From NCBI RefSeq assembly GCF_012273015.1, contig NZ_CP050954.1:1736001-1800000 (forward strand): a stretch of 64,000 nt of DNA, written 5' to 3'. The position numbers and the translations under genes are program-made. Position 1 is the stretch's first letter, and each line of letters starts with the position of its first letter. The notes under the pieces were generated by a model that had not been told where the DNA came from, searched no databases, and saw only the letters and a program-made list of their open reading frames with translations. This document shows positions 19,734 to 27,565 of the stretch, piece after piece. Origin of the DNA: Hymenobacter sp. BT18. GTDB lineage: Bacteria > Bacteroidota > Bacteroidia > Cytophagales > Hymenobacteraceae.

Positions 19734-19764
19734 TTTGGATTTAAGGCGAAAGGCGGTAACTTTG
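19734..19764 (+). promoter_or_regulatory. Bacteroidota-type promoter of the rplM-rpsI-rpsB operon
   Basis: TTTG (19734-19737), a 19-nt spacer and TAACTTTG (19757-19764) match the Bacteroidota consensus TTG-N19-21-TAnnTTTG exactly. The predicted start of transcription would leave a leader of about 57 nt before rplM. Confidence 0.65.
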
Positions 19765-19828
19765 TGTCCGTTTTTCCCGAACCCATGGCGGGTTCTATCT
19801 CATTTCCAAACGCTTACCTTCCTTCCCA

Positions 19829-20281
19829 ATGGATCATCTGAGCTTCAAGACGGTATCCGTCAACAAAGCCAACGCCGATAAGGCCTGGGTGGTGGTTGAT
19901 GCCAGTGTTGCGCCGCTGGGCCGTCTGGCTAGCCAGATTGCCAACATGCTGCGTGGCAAGCACAAGCCTTCCTTCACGCCCAACTCGGATTGCGGCGACA
20001 ACGTCATTGTTATTAACGCCGACAAGCTGCGCGTTACGGGCAAGAAGTTGACCGACAAAATCTACATCACGCACTCGGGCTACCCCGGCGGACAGAAGCG
20101 CATCAACCTGCGCGACAAGAAAGCCAAAAACTCGGCCAGCGTGATTGAGCACGCCGTGAAAGGCATGCTGCAGAGTAACAAGCTGGGCGCTGCCCAGTTC
20201 CGCAACCTGTACGTGTACAAAGGTGCTGAGCACCCCCACCAGGCCCAGCAGCCCCAGGCTGTTGAACTCACTAACCTCTAA
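19829..20281 (+). CDS. rplM: 50S ribosomal protein L13
   Basis: A 150-residue large-subunit protein that binds 23S rRNA early in assembly. The sequence carries the family features KAWVVVDASVAPLGRLASQI, HSGYPGGQKRINLR and AVKGMLQSNKLG. The C-terminal tail (HPHQAQQPQAVELTNL) is typical. It is the first gene of the L13-S9-S2 order often seen in Bacteroidota and is read from the promoter at 19734. Confidence 0.98.
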   Translation: MDHLSFKTVSVNKANADKAWVVVDASVAPLGRLASQIANMLRGKHKPSFTPNSDCGDNVIVINADKLRVTGKKLTDKIYITHSGYPGGQKRINLRDKKAKNSASVIEHAVKGMLQSNKLGAAQFRNLYVYKGAEHPHQAQQPQAVELTNL

Positions 20282-20314
20282 GCCGAATTCGGCGTCTCTT
20301 TAATTCTTCACTTA

Positions 20315-20701
20315 ATGGAAATCTCCAACACCTCTGGTAGAAGAAAAACCTCGGTGGCCCGCATCTACATGCAGGCCGGGCAAGGGAATATCACTATCAA
20401 CGGCCGGGAAATGAAAGCCTACTTTGGCAATGAACTCCTGGAAAACATCGTGAACCAGCCTTTGGCGACGGTTGAGCAGCTCAACCAGTACGACATCAAG
20501 GTGAACGTGCGCGGTGGTGGCATCTCGGCCCAGGCCGAAGCCATCCGTCTGGCCATCTCGAAAGCCCTCGTAGGCGACAACGCAGAGGCTCGTCCTGCTT
20601 TGAAGAAAGAAGGCTTCCTGACCCGCGACCCGCGCATGGTGGAACGCAAGAAATTCGGCAAGCGCAAGGCTCGTCGTTCGTTCCAGTTCTCGAAACGCTA
20701 A
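20315..20701 (+). CDS. rpsI: 30S ribosomal protein S9
   Basis: A 128-residue small-subunit protein whose basic C-terminus reaches the P-site tRNA. It opens NTSGRRKTSVARIYMQAGQG and ends in the conserved KKFGKRKARRSFQFSKR tail. It follows rplM by 33 nt and precedes rpsB by 21 nt, so all three are co-transcribed. Confidence 0.98.
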   Translation: MEISNTSGRRKTSVARIYMQAGQGNITINGREMKAYFGNELLENIVNQPLATVEQLNQYDIKVNVRGGGISAQAEAIRLAISKALVGDNAEARPALKKEGFLTRDPRMVERKKFGKRKARRSFQFSKR

Positions 20702-20722
20702 TCTTCCAGAGGAACCCCTATC

Positions 20723-21490
20723 ATGGCTCAGACCACCACGTATAAAGAACTGCTGGACGCCGGTGCCCACTTTGGTCACCTGACGCGTAAGTGGGACCCA
20801 AAAATGGCGCCGTACATCTTCATGGAGAAGAACGGCATCCACATCATTGACCTGAACAAAACCCTCGTTTCGCTCGAGCAGGCCGCCAACGCTATCCGCA
20901 ACATCGCCAAGAGCGGTCGGAAGGTAATGTTTGTCGCCACCAAGAAGCAGGCGCAGGAGATTGTTTCGGACGAGGCTAAGCGCCTGAAAATGCCTTTCGT
21001 TACGGACCGTTGGCTGGGTGGCATGCTCACCAACTTCGCTACCGTACGCAAGTCGCTGAAGAAAATGAGCACCATCGACAAGATGGTGAAGGAAAACACG
21101 GCCTATGCAGCCCTTGCCAAGCGCGAGAAGCTGATGATGAGCCGCGAGCGGGAGAAGCTGGAGCGCGTACTCGGTGGCATTGCCGACCTGAGCCGCCTGC
21201 CCGCTGCCCTGTTCGTGGTAGACGTGAAGCGTGAGCACATTGCCGTGAAAGAAGCCCAGAAGCTGGGTATCCCGGTGTTTGCTATCTGCGACACGAACTC
21301 GAACCCCGAGCAAGTACAGTTCCCTATTCCGGCCAACGACGACGCCTCGAAGTCTATCCAGCTCATCGTGAGCGTGATGGGTAAGGCCATCGAAGAAGGT
21401 CTGTCGGAGCGGAAAGTCGACAAGGAAGATGCCGACAAGAAGCAGGCCGAAGAAGAAGGCATCCAGGAAAAACAGGCTGCCGACGAATAA
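20723..21490 (+). CDS. rpsB: 30S ribosomal protein S2
   Basis: A 255-residue protein needed for late assembly of the 30S subunit and for S1 binding. The motifs [31 protein letters not shown] and [20 protein letters not shown] are all present. The acidic C-terminal extension ([20 protein letters not shown]) is longer than in Escherichia coli but usual in Bacteroidota. AGAGGAA precedes the start at a fair Shine-Dalgarno distance. It is followed by tsf after a 158-nt structured spacer. Confidence 0.98.
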   Translation: MAQTTTYKELLDAGAHFGHLTRKWDPKMAPYIFMEKNGIHIIDLNKTLVSLEQAANAIRNIAKSGRKVMFVATKKQAQEIVSDEAKRLKMPFVTDRWLGGMLTNFATVRKSLKKMSTIDKMVKENTAYAALAKREKLMMSREREKLERVLGGIADLSRLPAALFVVDVKREHIAVKEAQKLGIPVFAICDTNSNPEQVQFPIPANDDASKSIQLIVSVMGKAIEEGLSERKVDKEDADKKQAEEEGIQEKQAADE

Positions 21491-21519
21491 GCTCTTTTCG
21501 TAGAAGCAAGAACTGAGAA

Positions 21520-21642
21520 GTTAGAGGTTAGAGTTTCGGGGAGTTAATTCACTTTTCAGACTCTGCCTCTAGCTTCTTCTTGCTTTTAATAGCCTGTTTG
21601 CTTTTTCCTTTAAGTTCTAAGCTCTCAACTCTAAGTTCTAAC
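21520..21642 (+). promoter_or_regulatory. rpsB-tsf spacer with a long-range stem next to the tsf start
   Basis: GTTAGAGGTTAGAGTT (21520-21535) is complementary at 14 of 16 positions to AACTCTAAGTTCTAAC (21627-21642), which ends six nt before the tsf ATG. AAGTTCTAA also occurs twice (21612-21620 and 21633-21641). No hairpin with T-tract follows rpsB, so tsf is probably read from the same transcript. The fold could cover the tsf ribosome landing site. Confidence 0.45.
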
Positions 21643-21648
21643 AATACA

Positions 21649-22485
21649 ATGGCAGCAATTACCGCCGCAGACGTAAACAAGCTCCGCACGATGACCGGCG
21701 CGGGCATGATGGATTGCAAAAAAGCCCTGACCGAAGCCGATGGCGACTTCGAAGCTGCTCGCGACATTCTGCGTAAGCAGGGTCAGAAAATTGCTGACAA
21801 GCGCGCCGAAAACGAAACGTCAGAAGGCTTTGTAGCCGTGAGCGTAAGCGAAGATGGCACCAACGGCAAGCTGGTAGCTCTGGCCTGCGAAACGGAGTCG
21901 GTTGCGAAAGTGGCTGATTTCCGCAACCTGGTGCAGCGCGCTCTGGACACTGCTGTGCGCACCAACGCCGCTACCAAGGAAGAGTTGCTGGCTGCTAAGC
22001 AAGATGACGGCCTGAGCCTGCAGGAGCACATCACCGACCTGATGGGCAAAATCGGCGAGAAGCTGGACCTGACCTATGCTACCCTGACGGCTGAGAAAGT
22101 AGCTTCCTACATTCACTCCGATAGCAAGAAGGGTGTACTCGTAGGCCTGAAGAACGTAGGTGGTGCCGACACCGCCGCCGTTGGCCGCGACGTGGCGATG
22201 CAGATCGTAGCTATGAAGCCCGTAGCCGTTGACAAAGATGGAGTAGATGCTTCCATCACGGAGCGCGAAATTGAAATCGGCAAAGAGCAGGCGCGAGCCG
22301 AAGGCAAGCCTGAGGCTATGCTGGAGAAAATTGCCCAAGGCAAGCTCAACAAGTTCTACAAGGAAAATACCTTGCTGAACCAGGAGTTCGTGAAAGATAA
22401 CTCCCTAACCATTGCTCAGCTGCTCGACAAAACGTCGAAAGGCATGACGGTGTCGGACTTCAAGCGCGTGGCTATTGGTGCCTAA
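21649..22485 (+). CDS. tsf: Elongation factor Ts
   Basis: A 278-residue guanine-nucleotide exchange factor that reloads EF-Tu with GTP. The N-terminal UBA-like domain (AADVNKLRTMTGAGMMDCKK) and the TDFVA-type region are recognisable, here as VAKVADFRNLVQRA. Two core subdomains follow up to about residue 270, as in short EF-Ts forms. The ATG at 21649 is fixed by the family N-terminus; the frame is open further upstream through the spacer. It closes the translation cluster and is followed by a strong terminator. Confidence 0.97.
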   Translation: MAAITAADVNKLRTMTGAGMMDCKKALTEADGDFEAARDILRKQGQKIADKRAENETSEGFVAVSVSEDGTNGKLVALACETESVAKVADFRNLVQRALDTAVRTNAATKEELLAAKQDDGLSLQEHITDLMGKIGEKLDLTYATLTAEKVASYIHSDSKKGVLVGLKNVGGADTAAVGRDVAMQIVAMKPVAVDKDGVDASITEREIEIGKEQARAEGKPEAMLEKIAQGKLNKFYKENTLLNQEFVKDNSLTIAQLLDKTSKGMTVSDFKRVAIGA

Positions 22486-22505
22486 GCTTTTGGTTTATTC
22501 CTAAG

Positions 22506-22543
22506 AAAAGCCCCGCTGGCATTGTGCCGGCGGGGCTTTTTCT
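22506..22543 (+). terminator. Terminator after tsf
   Basis: A 15-pair stem AAAAGCCCCGCTGGC (22506-22520) with its partner at 22526-22540, loop ATTGT and one wobble, followed by TTCT. Strong. Confidence 0.92.
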
Positions 22544-22554
22544 ATTTTTAATGG

Positions 22555-22866
22555 ATGGATGAAAGCCGCGAGATTTTATTTCGCGAGCTACTGTACTGGG
22601 GAATGGCTGACATCAAGCTGGCTACCGCGTCGCAAGGATTGTCACTGAATCCTTGGAAAATCAGGCAACGCCGTCAACACGTGAAGTTTGTGTATGAAGT
22701 AGCCCTGTGGCTACACAACCTAGCGTTGTTTTCAGCACTTGATTTTGAGCGGTTCGATGAAGAACGATTCTGGGACGACTATAGGCAGTTCCAGCGCAAA
22801 TATCCTCCGGAGAAGTATCCAGCTATGTTCAACCAGACAGTAGAAAAGCTTTTAGCTGAGCAATAA
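22555..22866 (+). CDS. Hypothetical protein, 103 residues
   Basis: Not recognised. A small, acidic and aromatic protein without signal peptide or membrane helix. It begins MDESREILFRELLYWGMADIKL and is rich in Trp, Phe and Arg. It starts 11 nt after the tsf terminator and ends six nt before the convergent DUF3089 gene. Codon choice is a little less GC-biased than that of its neighbours. The compact helical pattern and an intact frame favour a real gene, but no family was recalled. Confidence 0.6.
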   Translation: MDESREILFRELLYWGMADIKLATASQGLSLNPWKIRQRRQHVKFVYEVALWLHNLALFSALDFERFDEERFWDDYRQFQRKYPPEKYPAMFNQTVEKLLAEQ

Positions 22867-22871
22867 CCTTG

Positions 22872-23915
22872 TTACTTCCTCCCCTCCCACGCTTGCACCC
22901 GTGCTACGGCATTGCGGCGCACACTCTGGTAGAACATGCCGTAGTCGACGATGTGGAAGGAGTGGCGCAGCTCGGCGTGGCCAGGGAGCAGAAAGCGCAC
23001 GTAGCCGCCGGGCTTGGGCGGATGTACCCACAGAATACCATCGTGGATTTTAGCATCTACAGCGGCCGTATCGAGGCGGTCGAAGCCGTAGGGCACGCTG
23101 CCCCGGTTGAGGGAAGCAGGGGCCGCAGCGGTATCCGTAGTCCAGGTAAGCGGGTTGACGACGGCCGAACCCACGTAGGGCGGGTACTCCTTGCCCCAGG
23201 AAGCGGCATTCCAGCTCACGTAGCAGCCAGTAGCCAACGAATCGGGGCAGGGCTGCAGGGTCTGGTATTCCTTGGGGTTCACAGAGAATCCCACCAGGTA
23301 AGCCGCTACCAGCTGACGGCGCAGTTTGGGGTCGTTATCGAAAAACTCTTTCAGCAGGCGCCGGGCGTGGAAACTGCCCTGGCTATGGCCCGCCAGGATG
23401 ATGGGACGTCCCTGGTTGTAGTTTGCCAGATAGTACTGAAAGGCTTTTTTTACGTCCTGGTACGCCAGCTCCTGGGCGTTGCGGGCGTTGGCCGTACTGT
23501 CGAAAAACGAGAACAGGGCCGCCTGCCGATACCGGGGCGCGTAGATGCGGCCGGCCGCATTGAACACACTAGCCTGGGTGCGGATGCTGAACTGGTCGGT
23601 AAACTTATTGAGGACCTTATCGGCCAGGTCGCCGTTCCAGCTTTTAGGTTGGATAAGCGTGGTGAGGTGCAGAAAAAACACGTCGGCCGGGGCCGTGGCC
23701 TGCTGGTCGCGGAAAGCGGTGTGGGCCGGATGAGCATCGGCCGAGTCGCGCATGGTGGGCAGGGCGGCCCAGCTTCCGGGCCGGCTGTAGTCGGGTGCGG
23801 CGGGCACGGTAGCCGTGAAGGTTTGCTTGGGCCGTATAACGTTGATGCTGCAGCCAGCCAGCACTGCTGCCAGCAGTAAGCTCAGCCCCGCTCCCCTCTT
23901 ACTCACTGAATACAT
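22872..23915 (-). CDS. DUF3089 lipoprotein with alpha/beta-hydrolase fold
   Basis: A 347-residue lipoprotein (LLLAAVLAGCSINV lipobox). The nucleophile elbow GHSQG sits in IILAGHSQGSFHARRLL, and YLVGFSVNPKEYQ then WNAASWGKEYPPYV follow, as in DUF3089 hydrolases. A catalytic histidine may be that in HSFHIVDYGMFY near the C-terminus. Substrate unknown. Its start codon lies within the last 17 bases of the upstream SHOCT gene, so the two are translationally linked. Confidence 0.85.
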   Translation of the reverse strand: MYSVSKRGAGLSLLLAAVLAGCSINVIRPKQTFTATVPAAPDYSRPGSWAALPTMRDSADAHPAHTAFRDQQATAPADVFFLHLTTLIQPKSWNGDLADKVLNKFTDQFSIRTQASVFNAAGRIYAPRYRQAALFSFFDSTANARNAQELAYQDVKKAFQYYLANYNQGRPIILAGHSQGSFHARRLLKEFFDNDPKLRRQLVAAYLVGFSVNPKEYQTLQPCPDSLATGCYVSWNAASWGKEYPPYVGSAVVNPLTWTTDTAAAPASLNRGSVPYGFDRLDTAAVDAKIHDGILWVHPPKPGGYVRFLLPGHAELRHSFHIVDYGMFYQSVRRNAVARVQAWEGRK

Positions 23916-25008
23916 TTTCCAACAGCCGCTCCTGACGCAGGTAAGTAATCTTGAAGTTCTTATCGAGGCGCACGCGCACCTGCGCCGTGGTTTGCTGGTG
24001 CTGCTGCTTGGACTGCCGGAAGGCCCGGCTTTTCTCGCGGTAAGTAATCATGCGGGAGCCATCCTCGGTTACGGGCCCTACCTGCAGGCTACCGGGCTCG
24101 ATGGTAGTTTCGGCCTCCGTGAATTCGGGGAAGTGCGATTTTGCTAGCTCTTCGTTGATAGCGGCGGGCGTGGTGTTCTGTTGGGTGTAGAACCGCTCAA
24201 CCTGCGGGGCAAAGTGGGTAGCCGCGTCGAAGGGGGCGGCTTTCAGGTCTTCGTAGTAAGCCGTTAGAGCACTCTGCACCTGACTCCGAGCGGCGTTGTC
24301 GTCGGCTGAGGCGGGAGCGGCGGCGGGTGTCGTTTCAGTAGCGGCGGGAGCAGGTGCGGAGGCGGCTGAATCGACGGGAGCAGCCGGAGGCAGTACTGGG
24401 GCTACGCGCACGGTTTCCGGCGCGGCAGCAGGGTCCAATACGATCTGCTCGGTCTGCGGACCTTCTTCGGGCTGTACAGCCAGGGAATCAGCGGCCGTCA
24501 TGGTGGTGCTGCTCAGCCGCTCGGAGTCCCGGTTGCCAATGGCCAGATAGGCTATCAGTCCCAGCAACGCCACGATGCCGCCGATAATCAAGATCAGCAT
24601 GAGTGGATTGCGCGGGGCGGGCGCGGGTTCTTCGTACACTACTTCGGCTGGTTCGGGAGGCGGAGGGCTGGCCAGGAAGTCAGGCTGCCGGGAAGGCGAC
24701 TCGTCGGGCCGGCCAATTTCCGTGGGGTGGGTGAAAAACTCGGCCGGTGTGGCGCGCACGGGCGGCACTTCAGCCACGGGTGGAACTGGAGTGGGCGGGC
24801 TTTCCACGTAAGTGGGCAGGCCGGGGTCTTCAATGGGGCCGGGCACGACGTGCTCCTCATGCGGTGCCGCCGCTGGGGGGGTGGTTTGCGCTTCGCTGAA
24901 CAGCAGCTTGCGCTTTAGCGTGTCGAATTCCTGGGGGGTGATAGTGCCCGCATCCAGCCATTCCTTGAGCTGGCGCAGGGTATCGAGCGGCGAAGAGTCC
25001 TGGGGCAT
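23899..25008 (-). CDS. SHOCT-motif single-span membrane protein with Pro-rich regions
   Basis: A 369-residue protein. It opens with a SHOCT-like helix pair (LRQLKEWLDAGTITPQEFDTLKRKLL), then has a Pro/Glu-rich linker to about residue 130, one transmembrane helix (LMLILIIGGIVALLGLIAYLAIG), an Ala/Pro-rich periplasmic spacer and a C-terminal beta-rich domain of about 115 residues (VQSALTAYYEDLKAAPFDAATHF onward) resembling SnoaL/NTF2-like folds. SHOCT is usually an oligomerisation or targeting motif. The gene is part of the 25748-to-22872 run on the minus strand. Function unknown. Confidence 0.75.
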   Translation of the reverse strand: MPQDSSPLDTLRQLKEWLDAGTITPQEFDTLKRKLLFSEAQTTPPAAAPHEEHVVPGPIEDPGLPTYVESPPTPVPPVAEVPPVRATPAEFFTHPTEIGRPDESPSRQPDFLASPPPPEPAEVVYEEPAPAPRNPLMLILIIGGIVALLGLIAYLAIGNRDSERLSSTTMTAADSLAVQPEEGPQTEQIVLDPAAAPETVRVAPVLPPAAPVDSAASAPAPAATETTPAAAPASADDNAARSQVQSALTAYYEDLKAAPFDAATHFAPQVERFYTQQNTTPAAINEELAKSHFPEFTEAETTIEPGSLQVGPVTEDGSRMITYREKSRAFRQSKQQHQQTTAQVRVRLDKNFKITYLRQERLLENVFSE

Positions 25009-25022
25009 AAAGCGGGGCGCGG

Positions 25023-25748
25023 TTATTTACGGTCGAGGGCGGAAAGACGGTCTTTACGGCGCTGCAGCTGGGCTTTGCGCACTTCCAGCAGGCGGGCGTT
25101 TTCGATGAGCTTCACCGAGTCCTGCCGGGCTTTCAGCGTGTTTTCAACGTTCTGCTTTTTCAGGGCTTCGATGCGGGCCAGGTTGCTGGCGGTGTTGGCC
25201 TGCATGTTTTTGATGTCCTTATTCAGGTCTTCTTTTTCCTTTTCACTGTCTTTGAGGTGCTTTTCGGCTTGCTCAATCTGCTCCTTGTAGGCTTTAAGGC
25301 GGGCCGCCGTGGCAAACGACTGCACCATGTTGCGCAGGGCCGCATACTCAGAGGCCGTGTTATCGGGGTGGAGAAACGTATCCGGCCCCAGGGCCGCCCA
25401 CACCGACAGCTCAGTGGTCGAATCCGTGGGGGACGTGACGTTGGAATAGAGGTCCAGCAGCTTGCCCGACACGCTCGACACCTGGGTTTGCTTGGCCTCC
25501 ATCACGTCTTTTTTGCCCACGCCCAGCACGCCCCCGCCTTTCAGCTTGATGTTGTAGGTATCCTTCAGCCAGCTCTGCCAGAAGTCCCGCGTCCACTGCG
25601 CGGTGCCGTCTACCTGCACTTTCACGGCTTCCCGCTCCTTTTTCTCAAACTTGACGGTGCCAGGCCGCACCTCATACAGCTGCGCGGTGGCGGAGCGGCT
25701 CCAGCTCAGGCTCAGGAGCAGCAAACACAAAAAACCAAGGTGTTTCAT
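25023..25748 (-). CDS. Exported coiled-coil protein, unknown role
   Basis: A 241-residue protein with a signal peptide (MKHLGFLCLLLLSLSWSRSATAQ). An N-terminal globular part of about 130 residues contains the small motif KLKGGGVLGVGKKDV. From about residue 145 to the end it is a long heptad-like, Lys/Glu/Gln-rich coiled coil (LKAYKEQIEQAEKHLKDSE). It precedes the SHOCT gene by 14 nt, so it is probably the first gene of a three-gene run with the SHOCT and DUF3089 proteins. An envelope complex is possible but speculative. Confidence 0.72.
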   Translation of the reverse strand: MKHLGFLCLLLLSLSWSRSATAQLYEVRPGTVKFEKKEREAVKVQVDGTAQWTRDFWQSWLKDTYNIKLKGGGVLGVGKKDVMEAKQTQVSSVSGKLLDLYSNVTSPTDSTTELSVWAALGPDTFLHPDNTASEYAALRNMVQSFATAARLKAYKEQIEQAEKHLKDSEKEKEDLNKDIKNMQANTASNLARIEALKKQNVENTLKARQDSVKLIENARLLEVRKAQLQRRKDRLSALDRK

Positions 25749-25800
25749 AGAACAAGTCGAAGGAAAAAAACCGGAAGAAGGCAAGTTGCGCAGGGTGCTA

Positions 25801-26046
25801 TCAAAGTCCTTGCCGGTCGAAAGCGGCCTGCAAGTCCTCGCGCATAAGGGCAAACCGCTGGACGGCGGCCTCGATAAATTCGTCGTCGAGCAGGGCATAC
25901 ACATCGGCTTCGCTGGTTATGTCCAGCTCGCTCACCTTGTAGGTTTGCTCCAGGGCTCCTTTTTCCAGCTTAATCAGGTATTTCCCATTCCAGGAGAACA
26001 GCGTGATTTTGGCGTGGGGATGGGGAATATCGGCAAGCTGGCGCAT
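25801..26046 (-). CDS. Small hypothetical protein, 81 residues
   Basis: Not recognised. MRQLADIPHPHAKITLFSWNGKYLIKLEKGALEQTYKV followed by an acidic helix (SEADVYALLDDEFIEAAVQRF). The first half looks like three beta strands, the second like helices. It lies 52 nt upstream of the coiled-coil protein gene on the same strand and may belong to its transcript. Intact and with neighbour-like codon use. Confidence 0.65.
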   Translation of the reverse strand: MRQLADIPHPHAKITLFSWNGKYLIKLEKGALEQTYKVSELDITSEADVYALLDDEFIEAAVQRFALMREDLQAAFDRQGL

Positions 26047-26184
26047 GGGCTGGAATCTGAACTACGAGGTGCGAAGATAACCACCTGGGCGCAACCGCGG
26101 CTACCTCCACCATAACACCGTTGCTGCCGCTGCGTACAGTTCCCTAGCCCTGCGGGGACTATTGTTCACGTAACCACTACGCAC

Positions 26185-26361
26185 ATGCCACAAGGAGATA
26201 AATCGGCGTACACCGACAAGCAGAAGCGGCAGGCCGAACACATTGAAGAAAGCTACGAAAAGCGCGGCGTCTCGGAAGAAGAAGCCGAAAAGCGCGCCTG
26301 GGCTACCGTCAACAAGCAAGATGGCGGCGGCAAGAAGAGCGGGTCGGGCCGGAAAAACTAA
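26185..26361 (+). CDS. Small basic protein, 58 residues, ending in a Gly/Lys/Ser tail
   Basis: A short gene easily missed. The product reads MPQGDKSAYTDKQKRQAEHI, then EESYEKRGVSEEEAEKRAWA, then TVNKQDGGGKKSGSGRKN. Similar tiny hydrophilic proteins of the pattern DKSKYTDKQKRKAEHIEEGYEKRGVS are, as far as I recall, widespread in bacteria and sometimes annotated as plasmid stabilisation proteins; a function is not established. It ends 27 nt before a strong terminator. The sequence pattern is far too regular to be chance. Confidence 0.8.
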   Translation: MPQGDKSAYTDKQKRQAEHIEESYEKRGVSEEEAEKRAWATVNKQDGGGKKSGSGRKN

Positions 26362-26388
26362 GCCCCCCGCTCCCCCTTGATTAAATGC

Positions 26389-26422
26389 AGAAGGGCCCTA
26401 CTTCTTTTAGTAGGGCCCTTCT
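26389..26422. terminator. Bidirectional terminator
   Basis: AGAAGGGCCCTA (26389-26400) and its exact complement at 26411-26422 enclose a 10-nt loop. It serves the small + gene ending at 26361 and the - transporter gene ending at 26451. Confidence 0.85.
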
Positions 26423-26450
26423 TTGTGTTTTACTCGAAGGCAATAACCGG

Positions 26451-27473
26451 CTACACTGACTGCAGAATCACCCAGAGGGAAACGCCGGAAACGACCACCC
26501 AAAGCAATACCCCTTGCACCAAAGGCCGCACCCCCACGGAGCGCAGCACCCCGGCCGACAAGCCAGCCCCGATCAGGAACAGCGTGAGCGTGAGGCCCAG
26601 CTTGGCAACCAGCACGGCCACCGGCGCCAGCCCTTGCAAAGCCGGCACGTAGGTATTAAGCAGCATGGCCCCGACAAAGCCCAGAATAAACCAAGGCAGC
26701 TTTACCTGCGCGCCGGGCGTTTTGAACAGCAGGGCGGTACCCAGCGCCACGGGGATTATCCAGAGGGCGCGGGCCAGCTTCACGGTAGTGGCAATGCGCA
26801 GGGCCTCGTCGCCGTACTGGCTGGCGGCGCCTACTACTGAACTGGTATCGTGGATGGCAATGGCAGCCCACAAGCCAAACTGATGCTGGCTGAGGCCGAG
26901 GGTGTGTCCAATAGCCGGGAAAAGAAACAGCGCTACCGCGTTCAGCATAAACACCGTGCCCAGCGCCACCGACATCTGCCCTTCTTCGGCCCGCATTACG
27001 GGGCCTACCGCGGCAATGGCGCTACCCCCGCAGATAGCCGTGCCGCTGGCAATGAGGTGGGCCGTGCGCCGGTCGATGCCCAGCCACCGGCCAACCAGCC
27101 ACCCCAGCAGCAAGGTGCCGAAGATGGATGCCGCGGAAAAGACGAAGCCTTCGCGCCCGGCTTGCAGGGCCTGTTGGGCATTGAGGCCAAAGCCCAGCCC
27201 GATAACCGACCACTGCAGCAACGGCGCTGTAAACCGTTTGCTCTGGGCTGCGAAGGGGTTTCCGACCAGAAGGGCTACCATAAGTCCTAGTGCCAACGCC
27301 AGTGGTGGAGAGCCCCAGGGCGAAAGGCAGACGCCTATGGCCAAGCCAAACACCACTTGCTGCCCCGTAACCGTAACCCGCGCCTCCCACAGCGGCCGCT
27401 GCATGCTAACGTGCAGCTGGCTAAGCATAGCCGAGAGCAGATGACGGGTAGATAGATGGGCTTTGGCCGGCAT
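26451..27473 (-). CDS. YeiH-family putative sulfate exporter
   Basis: A 340-residue membrane protein with about ten helices. It has the family pattern LLQWSVIGLGFGLNAQQAL, then GTAICGGSAIAAVGPVM and IAIHDTSSVVGAASQYGDEAL, found in the YeiH/UPF0324 transporters. Members are linked to sulfur compounds such as sulfite or taurine metabolism, but the exported substrate is not firmly settled. ATG at 27473 is chosen over a TTG six nt earlier. The LysR regulator gene stands directly upstream on the same strand, with a palindromic site between them. Confidence 0.87.
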   Translation of the reverse strand: MPAKAHLSTRHLLSAMLSQLHVSMQRPLWEARVTVTGQQVVFGLAIGVCLSPWGSPPLALALGLMVALLVGNPFAAQSKRFTAPLLQWSVIGLGFGLNAQQALQAGREGFVFSAASIFGTLLLGWLVGRWLGIDRRTAHLIASGTAICGGSAIAAVGPVMRAEEGQMSVALGTVFMLNAVALFLFPAIGHTLGLSQHQFGLWAAIAIHDTSSVVGAASQYGDEALRIATTVKLARALWIIPVALGTALLFKTPGAQVKLPWFILGFVGAMLLNTYVPALQGLAPVAVLVAKLGLTLTLFLIGAGLSAGVLRSVGVRPLVQGVLLWVVVSGVSLWVILQSV

Positions 27474-27522
27474 AAGCAAGGGGAGTTTGTTCCCACAAAC
27501 CTACGGCAACCCATCACTCCAC

Positions 27523-27542
27523 GATAATCAAAAATGATTATC
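27523..27542. promoter_or_regulatory. Candidate LysR operator upstream of the yeiH-like gene
   Basis: GATAATCA-AAAA-TGATTATC is a perfect 8-bp inverted repeat (27523-27530 and 27535-27542). It contains the T-N11-A core expected of LysR-family binding sites. It sits 50 nt before the transporter start and 24 nt after the LysR stop, in a locally AT-rich patch. Confidence 0.6.
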
Positions 27543-27565
27543 ACCCATTACCTGAAGTTATATCC

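Noticed and set aside
22869..23879. 336-residue open frame opposite the DUF3089 gene
   Set aside because: No coherent domain; the minus strand has the lipobox and GHSQG motif.
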